A stretch of 64,000 nt of DNA, taken from positions 1 through 64,000 of the forward strand of contig JACKCP010000006.1 in NCBI GenBank assembly GCA_020633955.1. Direction: 5' to 3'. This DNA comes from Desulfobacteraceae bacterium (GTDB lineage: Bacteria; Desulfobacterota; Desulfobacteria; Desulfobacterales; JACKCP01). This document shows, piece by piece, positions 27,487-36,774 of this stretch. Every line of letters starts with the position of its first letter. Position 1 is the stretch's first letter. Position numbers and translations under genes: made by a program. A model generated the notes under the pieces. It did no database searches, was not told where the DNA came from, and worked only from the letters and a program-made list of their open reading frames with translations.

Positions 27487-27717
27487 TTACTCTATAATTT
27501 CGAGAACAATTTTTTTCCTGAGCTTTGCTGAAGCGGAACTTAAAATAGTTCTCATTGCTCTTGCTGTTCTCCCCTGTTTACCAATAACTTTTCCAAGATC
27601 TTCTTTTGCAACCTTAAGCTCCAGAACCGATGTCTGATTTCCTTCAATTTCATTTACCGATACCTGATCCGGTGCGTCAACCAACGATTTGGCAATGTAC
27701 TCTATCAGCTCCTTCAT
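27487..27717 (-). CDS. khpA: KH-domain RNA-binding protein KhpA
   Basis: 76 residues forming a single KH domain with the RNA-binding loop GKVIGKQGRTARAMRTIL. In other bacteria KhpA pairs with KhpB and influences mRNA stability and cell division. Located between rpsP and rimM, its usual place. Confidence 0.93.
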   Translation of the reverse strand: MKELIEYIAKSLVDAPDQVSVNEIEGNQTSVLELKVAKEDLGKVIGKQGRTARAMRTILSSASAKLRKKIVLEIIE

Positions 27718-27791
27718 ACGATTCTCCTTCCAGTAACTTTAGATTCAAAAAGACTATTTAAGGATTTTTCCTTTTCCAGGGGAGCCAAGTA

Positions 27792-28040
27792 TCAGCTTAG
27801 GGCAACTCCCTGCTGCTTAAGAAGACTTCTCACTGTATCTGTAGGCTGTGCACCTGTACCAAGCCAGTATTTTACCCTGTCTTCCTTAACTGTAACTTCA
27901 TGAGGATTGGTAAGAGGATTATATGTACCTACAGTTTCAAGAAATCTTCCGTCCCTTGGAGACTCTGAGTTTGCAACAACAATTCTGTAAAAAGGCTGTT
28001 TTTTTCTACCCATTCTTTTTAGCCTGATCTTTACTGCCAT
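27792..28040 (-). CDS. rpsP: Ribosomal protein bS16
   Basis: 82 residues, full length: VKIRLKRMGRKKQPFYRIVV at the N-terminus, RDGRFLETVGTYNPL, and RVKYWLGTGAQPTDTV. Between ffh and khpA. Confidence 0.97.
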   Translation of the reverse strand: MAVKIRLKRMGRKKQPFYRIVVANSESPRDGRFLETVGTYNPLTNPHEVTVKEDRVKYWLGTGAQPTDTVRSLLKQQGVALS

Positions 28041-28076
28041 AACGATTATTTCTCCTTTATATATAATAAAAAGCTG

Positions 28077-29417
28077 TTAAAAAGGCAAGATTCCTCTGCC
28101 AAGAGATTTCATCATACCTTTTTTATTAAATTTTTTCATCATTTTCATTGTCTGGTTATAATTTTTTAAAAGCTGATTAACATCCTGAACTTTTGTACCA
28201 GAACCGCTTGCTATTCTTTTTCTTCTGCTTCCGTTTATTATGCTGTGATTAATTCTTTCCTTCTTGGTCATTGAATTAATTATAGCCTCTACCTTAATAA
28301 GCTCTTTGTCGTCAATGTCAAGCTGTTTCATAACTTTATTGTTCATTCCGGGAAGCATACCAAGAATATCTTTTATTGAACCCATTTTTCTTACCTGAAC
28401 AAGCTGATCTTTAAAGTCTTCAAGAGTAAACTGATTTTTCCTGAGCTTAACTTCCATTTCAGCTGCTTTTTTCTGATCAACAACTTCCTGAGCTTTTTCA
28501 ATAAGAGAAAGCGTGTCTCCCATCCCAAGAATTCTTGAAGCCATTCTTTCCGGATAAAAAGGCTCTAGAGCAGAAAGCTTTTCACCTACCCCAAGGAACT
28601 TAATGGGTTTTCCTGTAACTGCTTTCATTGAAAGAGCAGCACCGCCTCTTGCATCACCGTCTGCCTTTGAAAGAACAATTCCTGTAATATCAAGTTTTTC
28701 ATCAAATACGGAGGCAACCTGCAAAGCTTCCTGACCTGTCATTGCATCGGCAACAAGAAGTATTTCAGAAGGATTTAAAAGGGTTTTAAGCCTTACAAGC
28801 TCCTCCATCATAGATTCATCAGCCTGAAGTCTTCCTGCAGTATCAAAAATTACGGAATCAAAGCCATCTTCCACAGATTTTTCAAGAGCTTTTGAGCACA
28901 ATGCCTCAGGTTTGTCGCCTTCTTTTGTTGGATAAACCTGAATATCAACCTCTGTACCAACTTTCTTGAGCTGATCAACAGCTGCAGGCCTGTAAACATC
29001 AGCTGGAACAAGGTAAGGTTTAAAACCTTTTTTCCTTAGATAAAGACCAAGCTTTCCGGCAGTAGTTGTCTTACCTGCACCCTGAAGTCCTACAAGCATT
29101 ACCTTAAAAGGTTTTTTCCCTGACAAATCCAGTTCAGTATCCGAAGAACCCATAAGAGCAACAAGTTCCTCATTTACTATTTTAATAACCTGCTGCCCTG
29201 GAGTAAGGCTTTCCATTACTTCAGAACCAAGAGCTCTTTTCTTGATTCCGGCAATAAAACTTTTTACAACCTTAAAGTGAACATCAGCTTCCAGAAGGGC
29301 AATACGAACCTCCCTCATCCCGTCTTCTATATTGGACTCACTGAGTTTCCCCCTGCCCTTCAGCTTTTTAAATGCACTGTCAAGTCTTTCACTAAGGCTT
29401 TCAAACATAAATCTCAT
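28077..29417 (-). CDS. ffh: Signal recognition particle protein Ffh
   Basis: 446 residues: N domain, G domain with GLQGAGKTTTAGKL, DTAGRLQ and SKADGDARGGAAL, and a methionine-rich C-terminal M domain (GMLPGMNNKV, then NQTMKMMKKF). Binds signal sequences and 4.5S RNA and targets ribosomes to FtsY. First gene of the operon; a 105-nt divergent region separates it from rlmN. No 4.5S RNA gene was found nearby. Confidence 0.97.
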   Translation of the reverse strand: MRFMFESLSERLDSAFKKLKGRGKLSESNIEDGMREVRIALLEADVHFKVVKSFIAGIKKRALGSEVMESLTPGQQVIKIVNEELVALMGSSDTELDLSGKKPFKVMLVGLQGAGKTTTAGKLGLYLRKKGFKPYLVPADVYRPAAVDQLKKVGTEVDIQVYPTKEGDKPEALCSKALEKSVEDGFDSVIFDTAGRLQADESMMEELVRLKTLLNPSEILLVADAMTGQEALQVASVFDEKLDITGIVLSKADGDARGGAALSMKAVTGKPIKFLGVGEKLSALEPFYPERMASRILGMGDTLSLIEKAQEVVDQKKAAEMEVKLRKNQFTLEDFKDQLVQVRKMGSIKDILGMLPGMNNKVMKQLDIDDKELIKVEAIINSMTKKERINHSIINGSRRKRIASGSGTKVQDVNQLLKNYNQTMKMMKKFNKKGMMKSLGRGILPF

Positions 29418-29522
29418 CCCGTATTAAACTAAAATCTTGATTTTAATATTCAAGAAATGATAAGTCAATAAAAAACAAAAACTTAAATAAGACAAACAAT
29501 TAAACATAAAGAATTTTTTCAA

Positions 29523-30584
29523 ATGCCGCAACAAGAAATCAAAAATTTTTCAATAACAGAACTGGAAAATTTCCTAAAAGAAAAAAACATTGCATCATTT
29601 CGTGCAAAACAGATTTTTAAATGGGTTTACCTGAAACAAACAGATTCTTTTGAAGACATGACAGATCTTTCAAAGGATTTCAGAAAAGAAGCACAAACAC
29701 TTTTTGTAAACAAAAGACTTGAAATTAAAAAAATAAGTCACTCACAAAAAGACGGTTCCAAAAAATTTCTTTTCTGCCTTGAGGACAATAATCATATAGA
29801 ATCCGTACTGATTCCTGAAAAAGATCACTTTACACTCTGTATTTCAACCCAGGCAGGATGCAGACAAAACTGCAAATTCTGCATGACTGCAAAGGGAGGA
29901 CTTAAAAGAAATCTTTCAACATCTGAAATTGTTTCCCAGATAAGAGACATCCAGAAATATATTTTGGACCAGAATGAGGATGAATCAAAAAGACTGTCCA
30001 ATATTGTTTTTATGGGAATGGGAGAGCCTCTAGATAATTATGACAATGTTTTAAGGGCAATAAAAATAATCACAGATCAGGATTTCGGCCTGAAAATATC
30101 AAGACGAAGAGTCACTGTTTCCACATCAGGTCTTATTCCTCAGATAGAAAGACTTGGGAAAGATGCGGCAATAGCCCTTGCAGTATCATTAAATGCAGTA
30201 AGTGATGAACTTAGATCTGAACTTATGCCTGTAAACAAAAGATATCCTTTAAAGGAACTTCTTCTGGCACTTAAAAACTACCCTCTTCCAAAAAGAGAAA
30301 AAATAACCTTTGAATATATTTTAATAAAAAATATAAACGATTCTCTTGAAGATGCAAAAAAACTTGCATTGCTTTTAAAAGGAGTAAAGGCAAAAATAAA
30401 TCTAATTCCTTTCAATCCACATCCTGGGTCAGACTTTAAAAGACCTGAAAAAAATACAATAGAAAAATTTGGAAAATTCCTTTTGGACAGAGGATATACA
30501 GTTATTGTCAGGTGGTCAAAGGGTGATGATATTGGTGCCGCATGCGGCCAGCTGAGTGCAGAAGAAAACAGCGGCGAGAAATAA
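29523..30584 (+). CDS. rlmN: 23S rRNA/tRNA (adenine C2)-methyltransferase, radical SAM
   Basis: 353 residues. Radical SAM cysteines in CRQNCKFC (C-x3-C-x2-C), MGMGEPLDNYDNV, SLNAVSDELR, and the C-terminal cysteine in GAACGQL that forms the covalent intermediate. Methylates A2503 of 23S rRNA and A37 of some tRNAs. Single gene ending in a hairpin terminator. Confidence 0.96.
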   Translation: MPQQEIKNFSITELENFLKEKNIASFRAKQIFKWVYLKQTDSFEDMTDLSKDFRKEAQTLFVNKRLEIKKISHSQKDGSKKFLFCLEDNNHIESVLIPEKDHFTLCISTQAGCRQNCKFCMTAKGGLKRNLSTSEIVSQIRDIQKYILDQNEDESKRLSNIVFMGMGEPLDNYDNVLRAIKIITDQDFGLKISRRRVTVSTSGLIPQIERLGKDAAIALAVSLNAVSDELRSELMPVNKRYPLKELLLALKNYPLPKREKITFEYILIKNINDSLEDAKKLALLLKGVKAKINLIPFNPHPGSDFKRPEKNTIEKFGKFLLDRGYTVIVRWSKGDDIGAACGQLSAEENSGEK

Positions 30585-30587
30585 CAA

Positions 30588-30626
30588 AAAAACCTTCAGG
30601 ATACATTGAGTATTTTGAAGGTTTTT
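30588..30626. terminator. Terminator between convergent rlmN and PP-loop gene
   Basis: 11-bp stem AAAAACCTTCA/TGAAGGTTTTT with a 17-nt loop, four nt past the rlmN stop. The flanking A and T runs let it work in both directions. Confidence 0.85.
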
Positions 30627-30673
30627 AGAATCTGACTTTAGAATGGACAAAAAACACCGTTTTCGTTAAGACC

Positions 30674-31657
30674 CTAAATGATCATATCCTGAATTTCAGA
30701 TTTGGCAATTGGGAAAATTCCCTTTAAAAGTTCATTACCGCTTCTCTCAAACATAATATTACAGGGATAATCCATTGGAGCCTTGGTATATCCTGCGCAA
30801 ATTGCTCCGGCAGTAAACATATTATCCCCGTTTCCCCTTAATATACACAAAGGCCCCGGATAATCAGCAGCCTTGATTTTTATGCAGTCAATTTTTGAGG
30901 CAATTTCATCAAGTTTATTATTTTCCTTCTCATTTCTTCCAACAACAAGCTTTTCAAAAGGAGAAATCCTTATGTGCCTCCCGTAATTTAAAAGTTCATA
31001 GTCTTCTATCTTAATAATTTTCTGAAAATCCATTAAATCCTTGAGTCTCCTGCAAAAAAGCCTGTCAGTTAAAAGACATCCCCCAGCAGGCGCAGGAAAA
31101 TCAGTGATATTGTATTTTTTTGCAAGCTCAAGCTGAGGCTTTCTTGACCTGCCCCTTAAATCAAGAAGGTCCTCCCGCTTTATCCACCCGTTTTTCTCCG
31201 GAATTGTTTCAAGGAGAAGCCTGCCGCTCAAGGGCCTTACAATATAGCCCCGCATTCCTGAATTTTTTTCCACATATTTTAATGAGTTTTTACTCTGGGA
31301 CATTGGACGCTGTCCCACGACCTCCCCGCTGAAAAGAAAATCTGCGCCCTCTTCTTTCATAAGAGAACCTGCAATTTTAAACATAAGACTGTGACAATCA
31401 AGACAGGGATTCATATTTTTACCATATCCCAGCCTTGGATTTTTAAGCATCTCCAGATAAACATCTGTGATATTTTCAACCCGAAGATCAATATTGTACC
31501 TTCTGGAGGCAGCTATTGATTTTTCAGCAGAAAAAAAAGGCGTTTCAAAAGTAATCCACTTAACATTTATTCCTGCATCTATTAAAACAAATGCAGATAG
31601 AATACTGTCAAGACCTCCGGAACTGATCCCCAATGCAGTTATATTTTTATTTTCCAT
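30674..31657 (-). CDS. PP-loop ATPase, MnmA/ThiI-like, with C-terminal NFACT-R (DUF814)-like region
   Basis: 327 residues. The N-terminus has the PP-loop ISSGGLDSILSAF and a Cys pair in NPCLDCHSLMF, as in tRNA thiolation enzymes. PAPAGGCLLTD follows in the middle, and the last 100 residues (from about YELLNYGRHIRI through VVGRNEKEN) resemble the NFACT-R/DUF814 module. Similar delta-proteobacterial genes are annotated as thiamine/tRNA-sulfurtransferase-like. An adenylation plus sulfur-transfer reaction on an RNA or small molecule is inferred; the substrate is unknown. It stands alone, convergent with rlmN. Confidence 0.7.
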   Translation of the reverse strand: MENKNITALGISSGGLDSILSAFVLIDAGINVKWITFETPFFSAEKSIAASRRYNIDLRVENITDVYLEMLKNPRLGYGKNMNPCLDCHSLMFKIAGSLMKEEGADFLFSGEVVGQRPMSQSKNSLKYVEKNSGMRGYIVRPLSGRLLLETIPEKNGWIKREDLLDLRGRSRKPQLELAKKYNITDFPAPAGGCLLTDRLFCRRLKDLMDFQKIIKIEDYELLNYGRHIRISPFEKLVVGRNEKENNKLDEIASKIDCIKIKAADYPGPLCILRGNGDNMFTAGAICAGYTKAPMDYPCNIMFERSGNELLKGIFPIAKSEIQDMII

Positions 31658-31847
31658 AATAAATAAAATCTAGGTTTAAAAAATTAATATTTTAAAATGT
31701 TTCCCTGGTTTTTACTACTACAGGGATCTGACTTTTTTGTCCATTCCCAAATCTGCAGCCATTTCTGAATAAAAAACATTTTTTTATTCAAATTTATTTG
31801 CTAAATTCACATATATCAAAAAAAACATTAATTCCAGGAGCAAGCGT

Positions 31848-33713
31848 TTGAAAGAAGAAGCATATACAAACCCGTTCATCAAATCAAGAGTTGACTCTCC
31901 TTTTCAGAAACATCCTGATCTTAAAACTGTTTACCAATCAGAATATAATTCCATTGTAAGACTGCTTGGAGAAATAAAAAAAGATCCTGACAGGCAGAGC
32001 ATGGCAATTGTTTTAACAGGCGCTCCTGGCTCCGGAAAAACCCACCTTTCAATGAGAATTGCAAAAAACTTACTTAAAACAAATAGAATTCTTTACGTAA
32101 GACAACCTACTGCAATGGAATCTATTTCACATTTCATCTATTCAAAAATTCTTGAATCTTTTTGTGAAAAAGTCCCAAAAACCGACTATTCTCAATTTTT
32201 GCACTTTCTTTCAAAATCATTTTCATCAATTCTTTTAAAATCAAAAAAAGATTATCCAAAGGACAAAGAAATATTTAATTCCATAGACTCTGACACGCTA
32301 AGTATTTTTAATGAAACAGGAGAACCAGAAACTGCGGTAAAAGGCAGAAACTGGGAAACTATTGAGCAGAAAATTCTTGAATGGTGGGAAAGGGAGTATG
32401 GACTTACAGGGCTTTCTCCAGAAATTTTAAGGGCCTTTGTCAAATATGCAGCCTGCGAAGATACAAAAAAAAGACAGATAATTTTCCGATGGATAAACGG
32501 TTCGGCACTTTCAATGGAAGAAGCTGAAGAAGTTGGCCTCACCCCCCATCACACAGATATTGACAATGAATATTTTGCATCTGAAGCAATGACTGTTATT
32601 TCAAGGCTTTCAATACATGACGAGCCTGTAATTGTTATTTTTGATCAGCTCGAAGGACTTGATTTCAACCACGGCCTGCTTTTTCTTTTTTTTGACTCAG
32701 TAAAAGAACTTATTACAAAAAGTATAAATACCCTCTTTATTTTCAATATTTTTGAGGACAAACTTGCAAAGTGGAAAAATATTATTTCCCCTTCAGCCTT
32801 TGAGAGAATATCTCAACTGTCCCTGAACCTTAATACCCCCGATTTGACAAGCAAAATTGAAATACTGAAAATCAGGTCAAAGGAAGCCGGAGTACCGCTT
32901 GATATTTTTTTTACAGATGATGAAGTTGAAATAATAGCAAAAAACCAGACCATACGAACTATGCTGATAAATGCCAGCAATCTTTTTCGAAACAGAACAG
33001 AGGGAATTCCTCTGCCCGCAAAAGCTGAAACATATGAAGAGAAACTGGAAGCAAAAATAAATGAACTTCGACATGAAATTGATTTAATTAAAAATCATTT
33101 GAATATTAAATCAAAATCTTCTGAAGAAATTCTTATCACAAGGGAAATTGAAGTATTTTTTCAGGAAACCCAAAAAGAAATTACAAGAAAAAAATATGAA
33201 GTAAATGTGTATTCTGAAACAGAAGATACAGGAAAACTTGCTGAAATTGCATCACCTTTTACCGGAAATGAAATCCTTGAAACAGGACGTCTTAAGACAT
33301 CAAGAAAAATACTTCCCGAACATATTCTTTTCAGAGGCAAAGACAGTCATACCGCAGCTGGATTCCTTCATATGAACGGAATAACCCTGACATCAAGACT
33401 TAAAAGTCTGAATTCAATGTGTGAAAACTATCCGGATATCAATTTTTTCCTTATGAGGGATGTATCATCATCTGAAATAACAGCAAAGGGAGCAAAAAGT
33501 CTGATAAACGACTTAAGCTCAAGATCAAACTTTAATATCAAAGAAATTTCTCAAAAAGAAAGAATTGATTTTGAACTTTTATACGAGCTTATACTTGCAA
33601 TAAAAAATCTTGACCTTGAGATTGAACCTTTAAGAGCTCTTTCCATTGCAAAAAAAATAATCAAGAACAATTTTGTTTTTGAAATTTTTGAAAGCTGCGG
33701 AATTGAAATATAA
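31848..33713 (+). CDS. Large P-loop ATPase (AAA/STAND-like), partner gene of HelD-like helicase
   Basis: 621 residues, cytoplasmic. Walker A GAPGSGKT at 58-65 and Walker B VIVIFDQLEG at 261-270. Between them lies a helical insert with RWINGSALSMEEAEEVGL, a pattern seen in ATPases of DUF2791/BrxD- and BrxC-like phage-resistance proteins. A coiled segment follows at about 395-425 (EKLEAKINELRHEIDLIKNH, in part). The C-terminal 150 residues (from about ILFRGKDSHTA) are not recognised. The TTG start has AGGAG seven nt upstream. The next gene, 114 nt on, encodes a HelD-like helicase in the same direction. I infer a two-gene unit acting on nucleic acid or RNA polymerase. Confidence 0.65.
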   Translation: MKEEAYTNPFIKSRVDSPFQKHPDLKTVYQSEYNSIVRLLGEIKKDPDRQSMAIVLTGAPGSGKTHLSMRIAKNLLKTNRILYVRQPTAMESISHFIYSKILESFCEKVPKTDYSQFLHFLSKSFSSILLKSKKDYPKDKEIFNSIDSDTLSIFNETGEPETAVKGRNWETIEQKILEWWEREYGLTGLSPEILRAFVKYAACEDTKKRQIIFRWINGSALSMEEAEEVGLTPHHTDIDNEYFASEAMTVISRLSIHDEPVIVIFDQLEGLDFNHGLLFLFFDSVKELITKSINTLFIFNIFEDKLAKWKNIISPSAFERISQLSLNLNTPDLTSKIEILKIRSKEAGVPLDIFFTDDEVEIIAKNQTIRTMLINASNLFRNRTEGIPLPAKAETYEEKLEAKINELRHEIDLIKNHLNIKSKSSEEILITREIEVFFQETQKEITRKKYEVNVYSETEDTGKLAEIASPFTGNEILETGRLKTSRKILPEHILFRGKDSHTAAGFLHMNGITLTSRLKSLNSMCENYPDINFFLMRDVSSSEITAKGAKSLINDLSSRSNFNIKEISQKERIDFELLYELILAIKNLDLEIEPLRALSIAKKIIKNNFVFEIFESCGIEI

Positions 33714-33827
33714 CTTTTTTCAGGCATTGAAAAACCATACTTTTTTTGCTGATTAAAACTCTGGTTTTCCCTTAATGACTATGATAAAAAAGCTGATTTA
33801 TCTTTAATTTTGGGAAAAAAATTTTGT

Positions 33828-35966
33828 ATGGATTATTATAACGATATTATTTTGACTGAAGAACAAAGACTTCAAACCCTTATTGAAACCTCAGAAAAAA
33901 TTTTTACTGATGAAAAAGAAATAAGGGAAAACATTGCCCAGGAAATAAAAAAATTAAGAAATGAAAAACTTGAAACATTAGATTTCAATGAAAAAAACAA
34001 AATTGAAGAAGAAATAAAAAAGCTTCAGATCAAATCCTCAAGATATATTTTTCAGGACCCTGCGGTTTTAAGGTCACCCTACTTTGGAATTTTAGAACTT
34101 CTTGACACAAAACTTGGAAAGCTGGCCTACAAAATAGGCAGAAAAACTATTTTTGGAGAAAACGGAAATGTATCTGTAATTGACTGGAGAGAAGCACCTG
34201 TTTCAAGACTTTTTTATGAATATGAGTCAGATGAAGATTATGACGAAGACATAAGAGGCCAGGAAAGAACAGGCCAGATAAAACTTAAAAGACGTGTTGG
34301 AATAAAAAACCGTGAATTAAAATCCATTTCTGAAAAAAACAAAACCCTCATAAAAGACACTAAAGGAATCTGGTCTGAAAAAAAAGCATTTGAATCATCT
34401 TCTCAAAGAAAAGAAGAAAAAAAAGATCACTGCCTCCCTGAAATAACTGCACTTATAAGCAGGGATCAATTCAGGGCAATAACACTTGAACCTGAAAAAA
34501 CATTTATTCTTCAGGGAAGTGCCGGAAGCGGGAAAACCACCATAGGACTTCACAGAATTGCATATATGTCATATTCATACCCTGAAAAATTTCCCCCCTA
34601 TAAAATTCTTGTGGTAATGTACAACAAATCCCTTCAAAAATATATTGAGGGAGTTCTTCCAGACCTTGGGATCTCAGGAGGAGTAAAAACACTCACATTC
34701 CATAAATTTGCGTTTTCAATTCTTTCAAGGGAAAAATTTGTATCAAAATGGAGAAACGGAAATCCGGAAACTTATAAAATCAAAAAAAGCGGTTTTGCAG
34801 TAAAACTTGTTCTGGCTTATTGTGAAAGACTTTTTGAGAAATCAATGGAATGGATTACACAAAAATTTCATGAATTTAAACTCTCAAAAGAAATCGAGAC
34901 ATTAAACAGTGCCTCATCATTAAAAGAACTGATAAATATCATAAGGGGCTTCCAATCAATTTCAACTGATTCAATTGAAAATATAACAATTAAAAAGATT
35001 TCATCAAAACTATTGGCAAGACTTAATAACCACAATCTTGATCTTTATAAAATTTTTACGGATGAAGACCTAATCAAAACAACAGCTCAAAAGGAAAATT
35101 TTGAAATTGACGAAAGGCTTTTAAGTGAGCTTGTAACCAATCAGAAAAATTTTTATGAAAACCAGGAAAGCGATTTTGCCGATATTGGAATTCTTATTTA
35201 TCTTCTCCAGCTAAAAGGAGTTGAATCAGCACTTCCAGGCTATTCACATATCATGGTTGATGAGGCACAGGATTTAAGTCCTGCAGAACTTGCAGCTGTA
35301 ATAAATGCATCTGATGAAAAAAAGTCAGTTACAATCTGCGGAGACATGGCACAAACAATTAAAAACGATGTCTACTTTGATAAAAAAAAAGGTTTTGCAG
35401 GGTTTGTGAGGGAGCTTTCATCTTCAAACAGGGCAGCTACAGCTGCAGAAACCTTAAAAGTCGGCTACAGGGCAACAAAAGAAATAATGGATTTATCATG
35501 GTATATAATGAAGGAACAAAACCAAAATGCATCTTATTCAAGAAAAGGTGATCCTGTTTCAATAATTTCAACTTCTTCTTTTGATGAAACTGTTTTCAGA
35601 GCAAAAGCATTTATCCTGTCCACCCATTCAATGCGCCCAAACTCTTTAAGCTGCATAATATGCAAATTCAAGAAAGACGCTGACAAAATTTTTGAAGAAC
35701 TTAATAAGACTTCCGAAATTAAAGATTTAAGAAGACATGAAAAAGATGATTTTATTTTCACTCCTGGAGTTATTGTAACCAATGCACATCAGGTTAAAGG
35801 ACTTGAATTTTCAAATGTTATTTTCATAAACCCCTCAGATTCTCAGTTTCAGGATAATGATCATGACAGAATGCTTCTTCACGTTGCTTTTACAAGAGCT
35901 TCTGAGAAACTTATAATAATCGGCCATGAAAAAATGGCATATAATCTTTCAGATTATAATCCTTAA
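33828..35966 (+). CDS. HelD-like UvrD/SF1 helicase-family protein
   Basis: About 713 residues. The N-terminal coiled arm (about 10-70) and the segment SPYFGILELL, KIGRKTIF, VIDWREAPVSRLFYEYE, GQIKLKRRVGIK match the HelD family, which pulls stalled RNA polymerase off DNA and nucleic acid. SF1 motor motifs are LQGSAGSGKTTI (Walker A, 230-237), MVDEAQDLSPAE (Walker B, about 476), and HVAFTRASEKLIII near the end. The ATG at 33828 is used; an in-frame TTG at 33810 would add six residues. An inverted-repeat element begins one nt past its stop. A plain UvrD-type DNA helicase is the alternative, but the N-terminal family block favours HelD. Confidence 0.8.
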   Translation: MDYYNDIILTEEQRLQTLIETSEKIFTDEKEIRENIAQEIKKLRNEKLETLDFNEKNKIEEEIKKLQIKSSRYIFQDPAVLRSPYFGILELLDTKLGKLAYKIGRKTIFGENGNVSVIDWREAPVSRLFYEYESDEDYDEDIRGQERTGQIKLKRRVGIKNRELKSISEKNKTLIKDTKGIWSEKKAFESSSQRKEEKKDHCLPEITALISRDQFRAITLEPEKTFILQGSAGSGKTTIGLHRIAYMSYSYPEKFPPYKILVVMYNKSLQKYIEGVLPDLGISGGVKTLTFHKFAFSILSREKFVSKWRNGNPETYKIKKSGFAVKLVLAYCERLFEKSMEWITQKFHEFKLSKEIETLNSASSLKELINIIRGFQSISTDSIENITIKKISSKLLARLNNHNLDLYKIFTDEDLIKTTAQKENFEIDERLLSELVTNQKNFYENQESDFADIGILIYLLQLKGVESALPGYSHIMVDEAQDLSPAELAAVINASDEKKSVTICGDMAQTIKNDVYFDKKKGFAGFVRELSSSNRAATAAETLKVGYRATKEIMDLSWYIMKEQNQNASYSRKGDPVSIISTSSFDETVFRAKAFILSTHSMRPNSLSCIICKFKKDADKIFEELNKTSEIKDLRRHEKDDFIFTPGVIVTNAHQVKGLEFSNVIFINPSDSQFQDNDHDRMLLHVAFTRASEKLIIIGHEKMAYNLSDYNP

Positions 35967-35967
35967 C

Positions 35968-36139
35968 GTAAGTGTTCAGTTTAAATCGGAACGGCTGCTT
36001 AATTATTTCCAAGCCTCATCCCTGCTTAAACTCCCAAACAGGAGATAAAAAAACATCTCCTGAAACCGGATCAGAAAAAATACGGCAGCTATTCTTCAAC
36101 CAAACTGGCTTTTTTCTGAGTTTCAAGCTTAATAGTTAA
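35968..36139 (+). repeat. MITE-like inverted-repeat element, copy 3
   Basis: 172 bp from GTAAGTGTTCAGTTTAAATC, through CAGGAGATAAAAAAACATCTCCTG and ACCGGATCAGAAAAAATAC, to AAGCTTAATAGTTAA. It starts one nt after the TAA of the HelD-like gene and fills the convergent junction with the response-regulator gene. Flanking 8-mers match only 5/8, so no target duplication can be claimed. Confidence 0.85.
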
Positions 36140-36180
36140 TCAGCAACAAACATTAGCCGCAGGATAAAAATAACCCCGGT

Positions 36181-36774
36181 TTATTTTTTTTTCTCAATTT
36201 TTTCATAAATATCCGGATACTGGCTTTTCACACAGTCCGGACACATTCCATGGGAAAATTTTGCGTAGGACCTTTCTTCCACATACTTCTCCACATCTTC
36301 CCAGAACCCCTTGTCATCCCTTATTTTTTTACAGCAGGCACAAATTGGAATAAAACCTTTCAGGGTTTTAATCTCCTCTCTTGAGCGTTTCAGTTCAACA
36401 TGGGTATTTACCCTTGCAAGAAGTTCCCTGTGGTTAAAGGGCTTTGTTATATAATCAACACCTCCTGTTTCAAAACCCTTGACAATATCATCCTCTCCAG
36501 TCTTTGCAGTAAGAAAAATAACCGGAATATTTTTTGTGATTTCGTCCTTTTTCAGAAGAGAGCATACCTCAAAACCGTCCATAACTGGCATCATTATATC
36601 AAGAAGAATAAGATCCGGCTGTTTTTCCTTTGCAAGTTTAAGTGCTGTCTGGCCGTCTCCAACAAGGGAAAGATTGTATCCGTTTTTCCCAAGAATTTTA
36701 CCAACAACCTGAAGATTTTTTGAATTATCATCAACTGCCATAACCAGAGGCTCTTTTTCATTTAATTCTGTCAT
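36181..36774 (-). CDS. Response regulator with C-terminal Cys/His zinc-finger-like domain
   Basis: 197 residues. Receiver with VMAVDDNSKNL, phospho-acceptor Asp in DLILLDIMMPVMDGFEV, FLTAK and ITKPFN. A short helix leads to a C-terminal module with CACCKKIRDDKGFW, YVEERS, FSHGMCPDC: four cysteines and a His suited to bind a metal. No DNA-binding helix-turn-helix. The ATG at 36774 has AGAGG upstream; a TTG four codons earlier is less likely. The start overlaps the end of the hybrid kinase by 17 nt, so this is very likely its cognate regulator. The same C-terminal module occurs at 62138-62791. Confidence 0.9.
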   Translation of the reverse strand: MTELNEKEPLVMAVDDNSKNLQVVGKILGKNGYNLSLVGDGQTALKLAKEKQPDLILLDIMMPVMDGFEVCSLLKKDEITKNIPVIFLTAKTGEDDIVKGFETGGVDYITKPFNHRELLARVNTHVELKRSREEIKTLKGFIPICACCKKIRDDKGFWEDVEKYVEERSYAKFSHGMCPDCVKSQYPDIYEKIEKKK

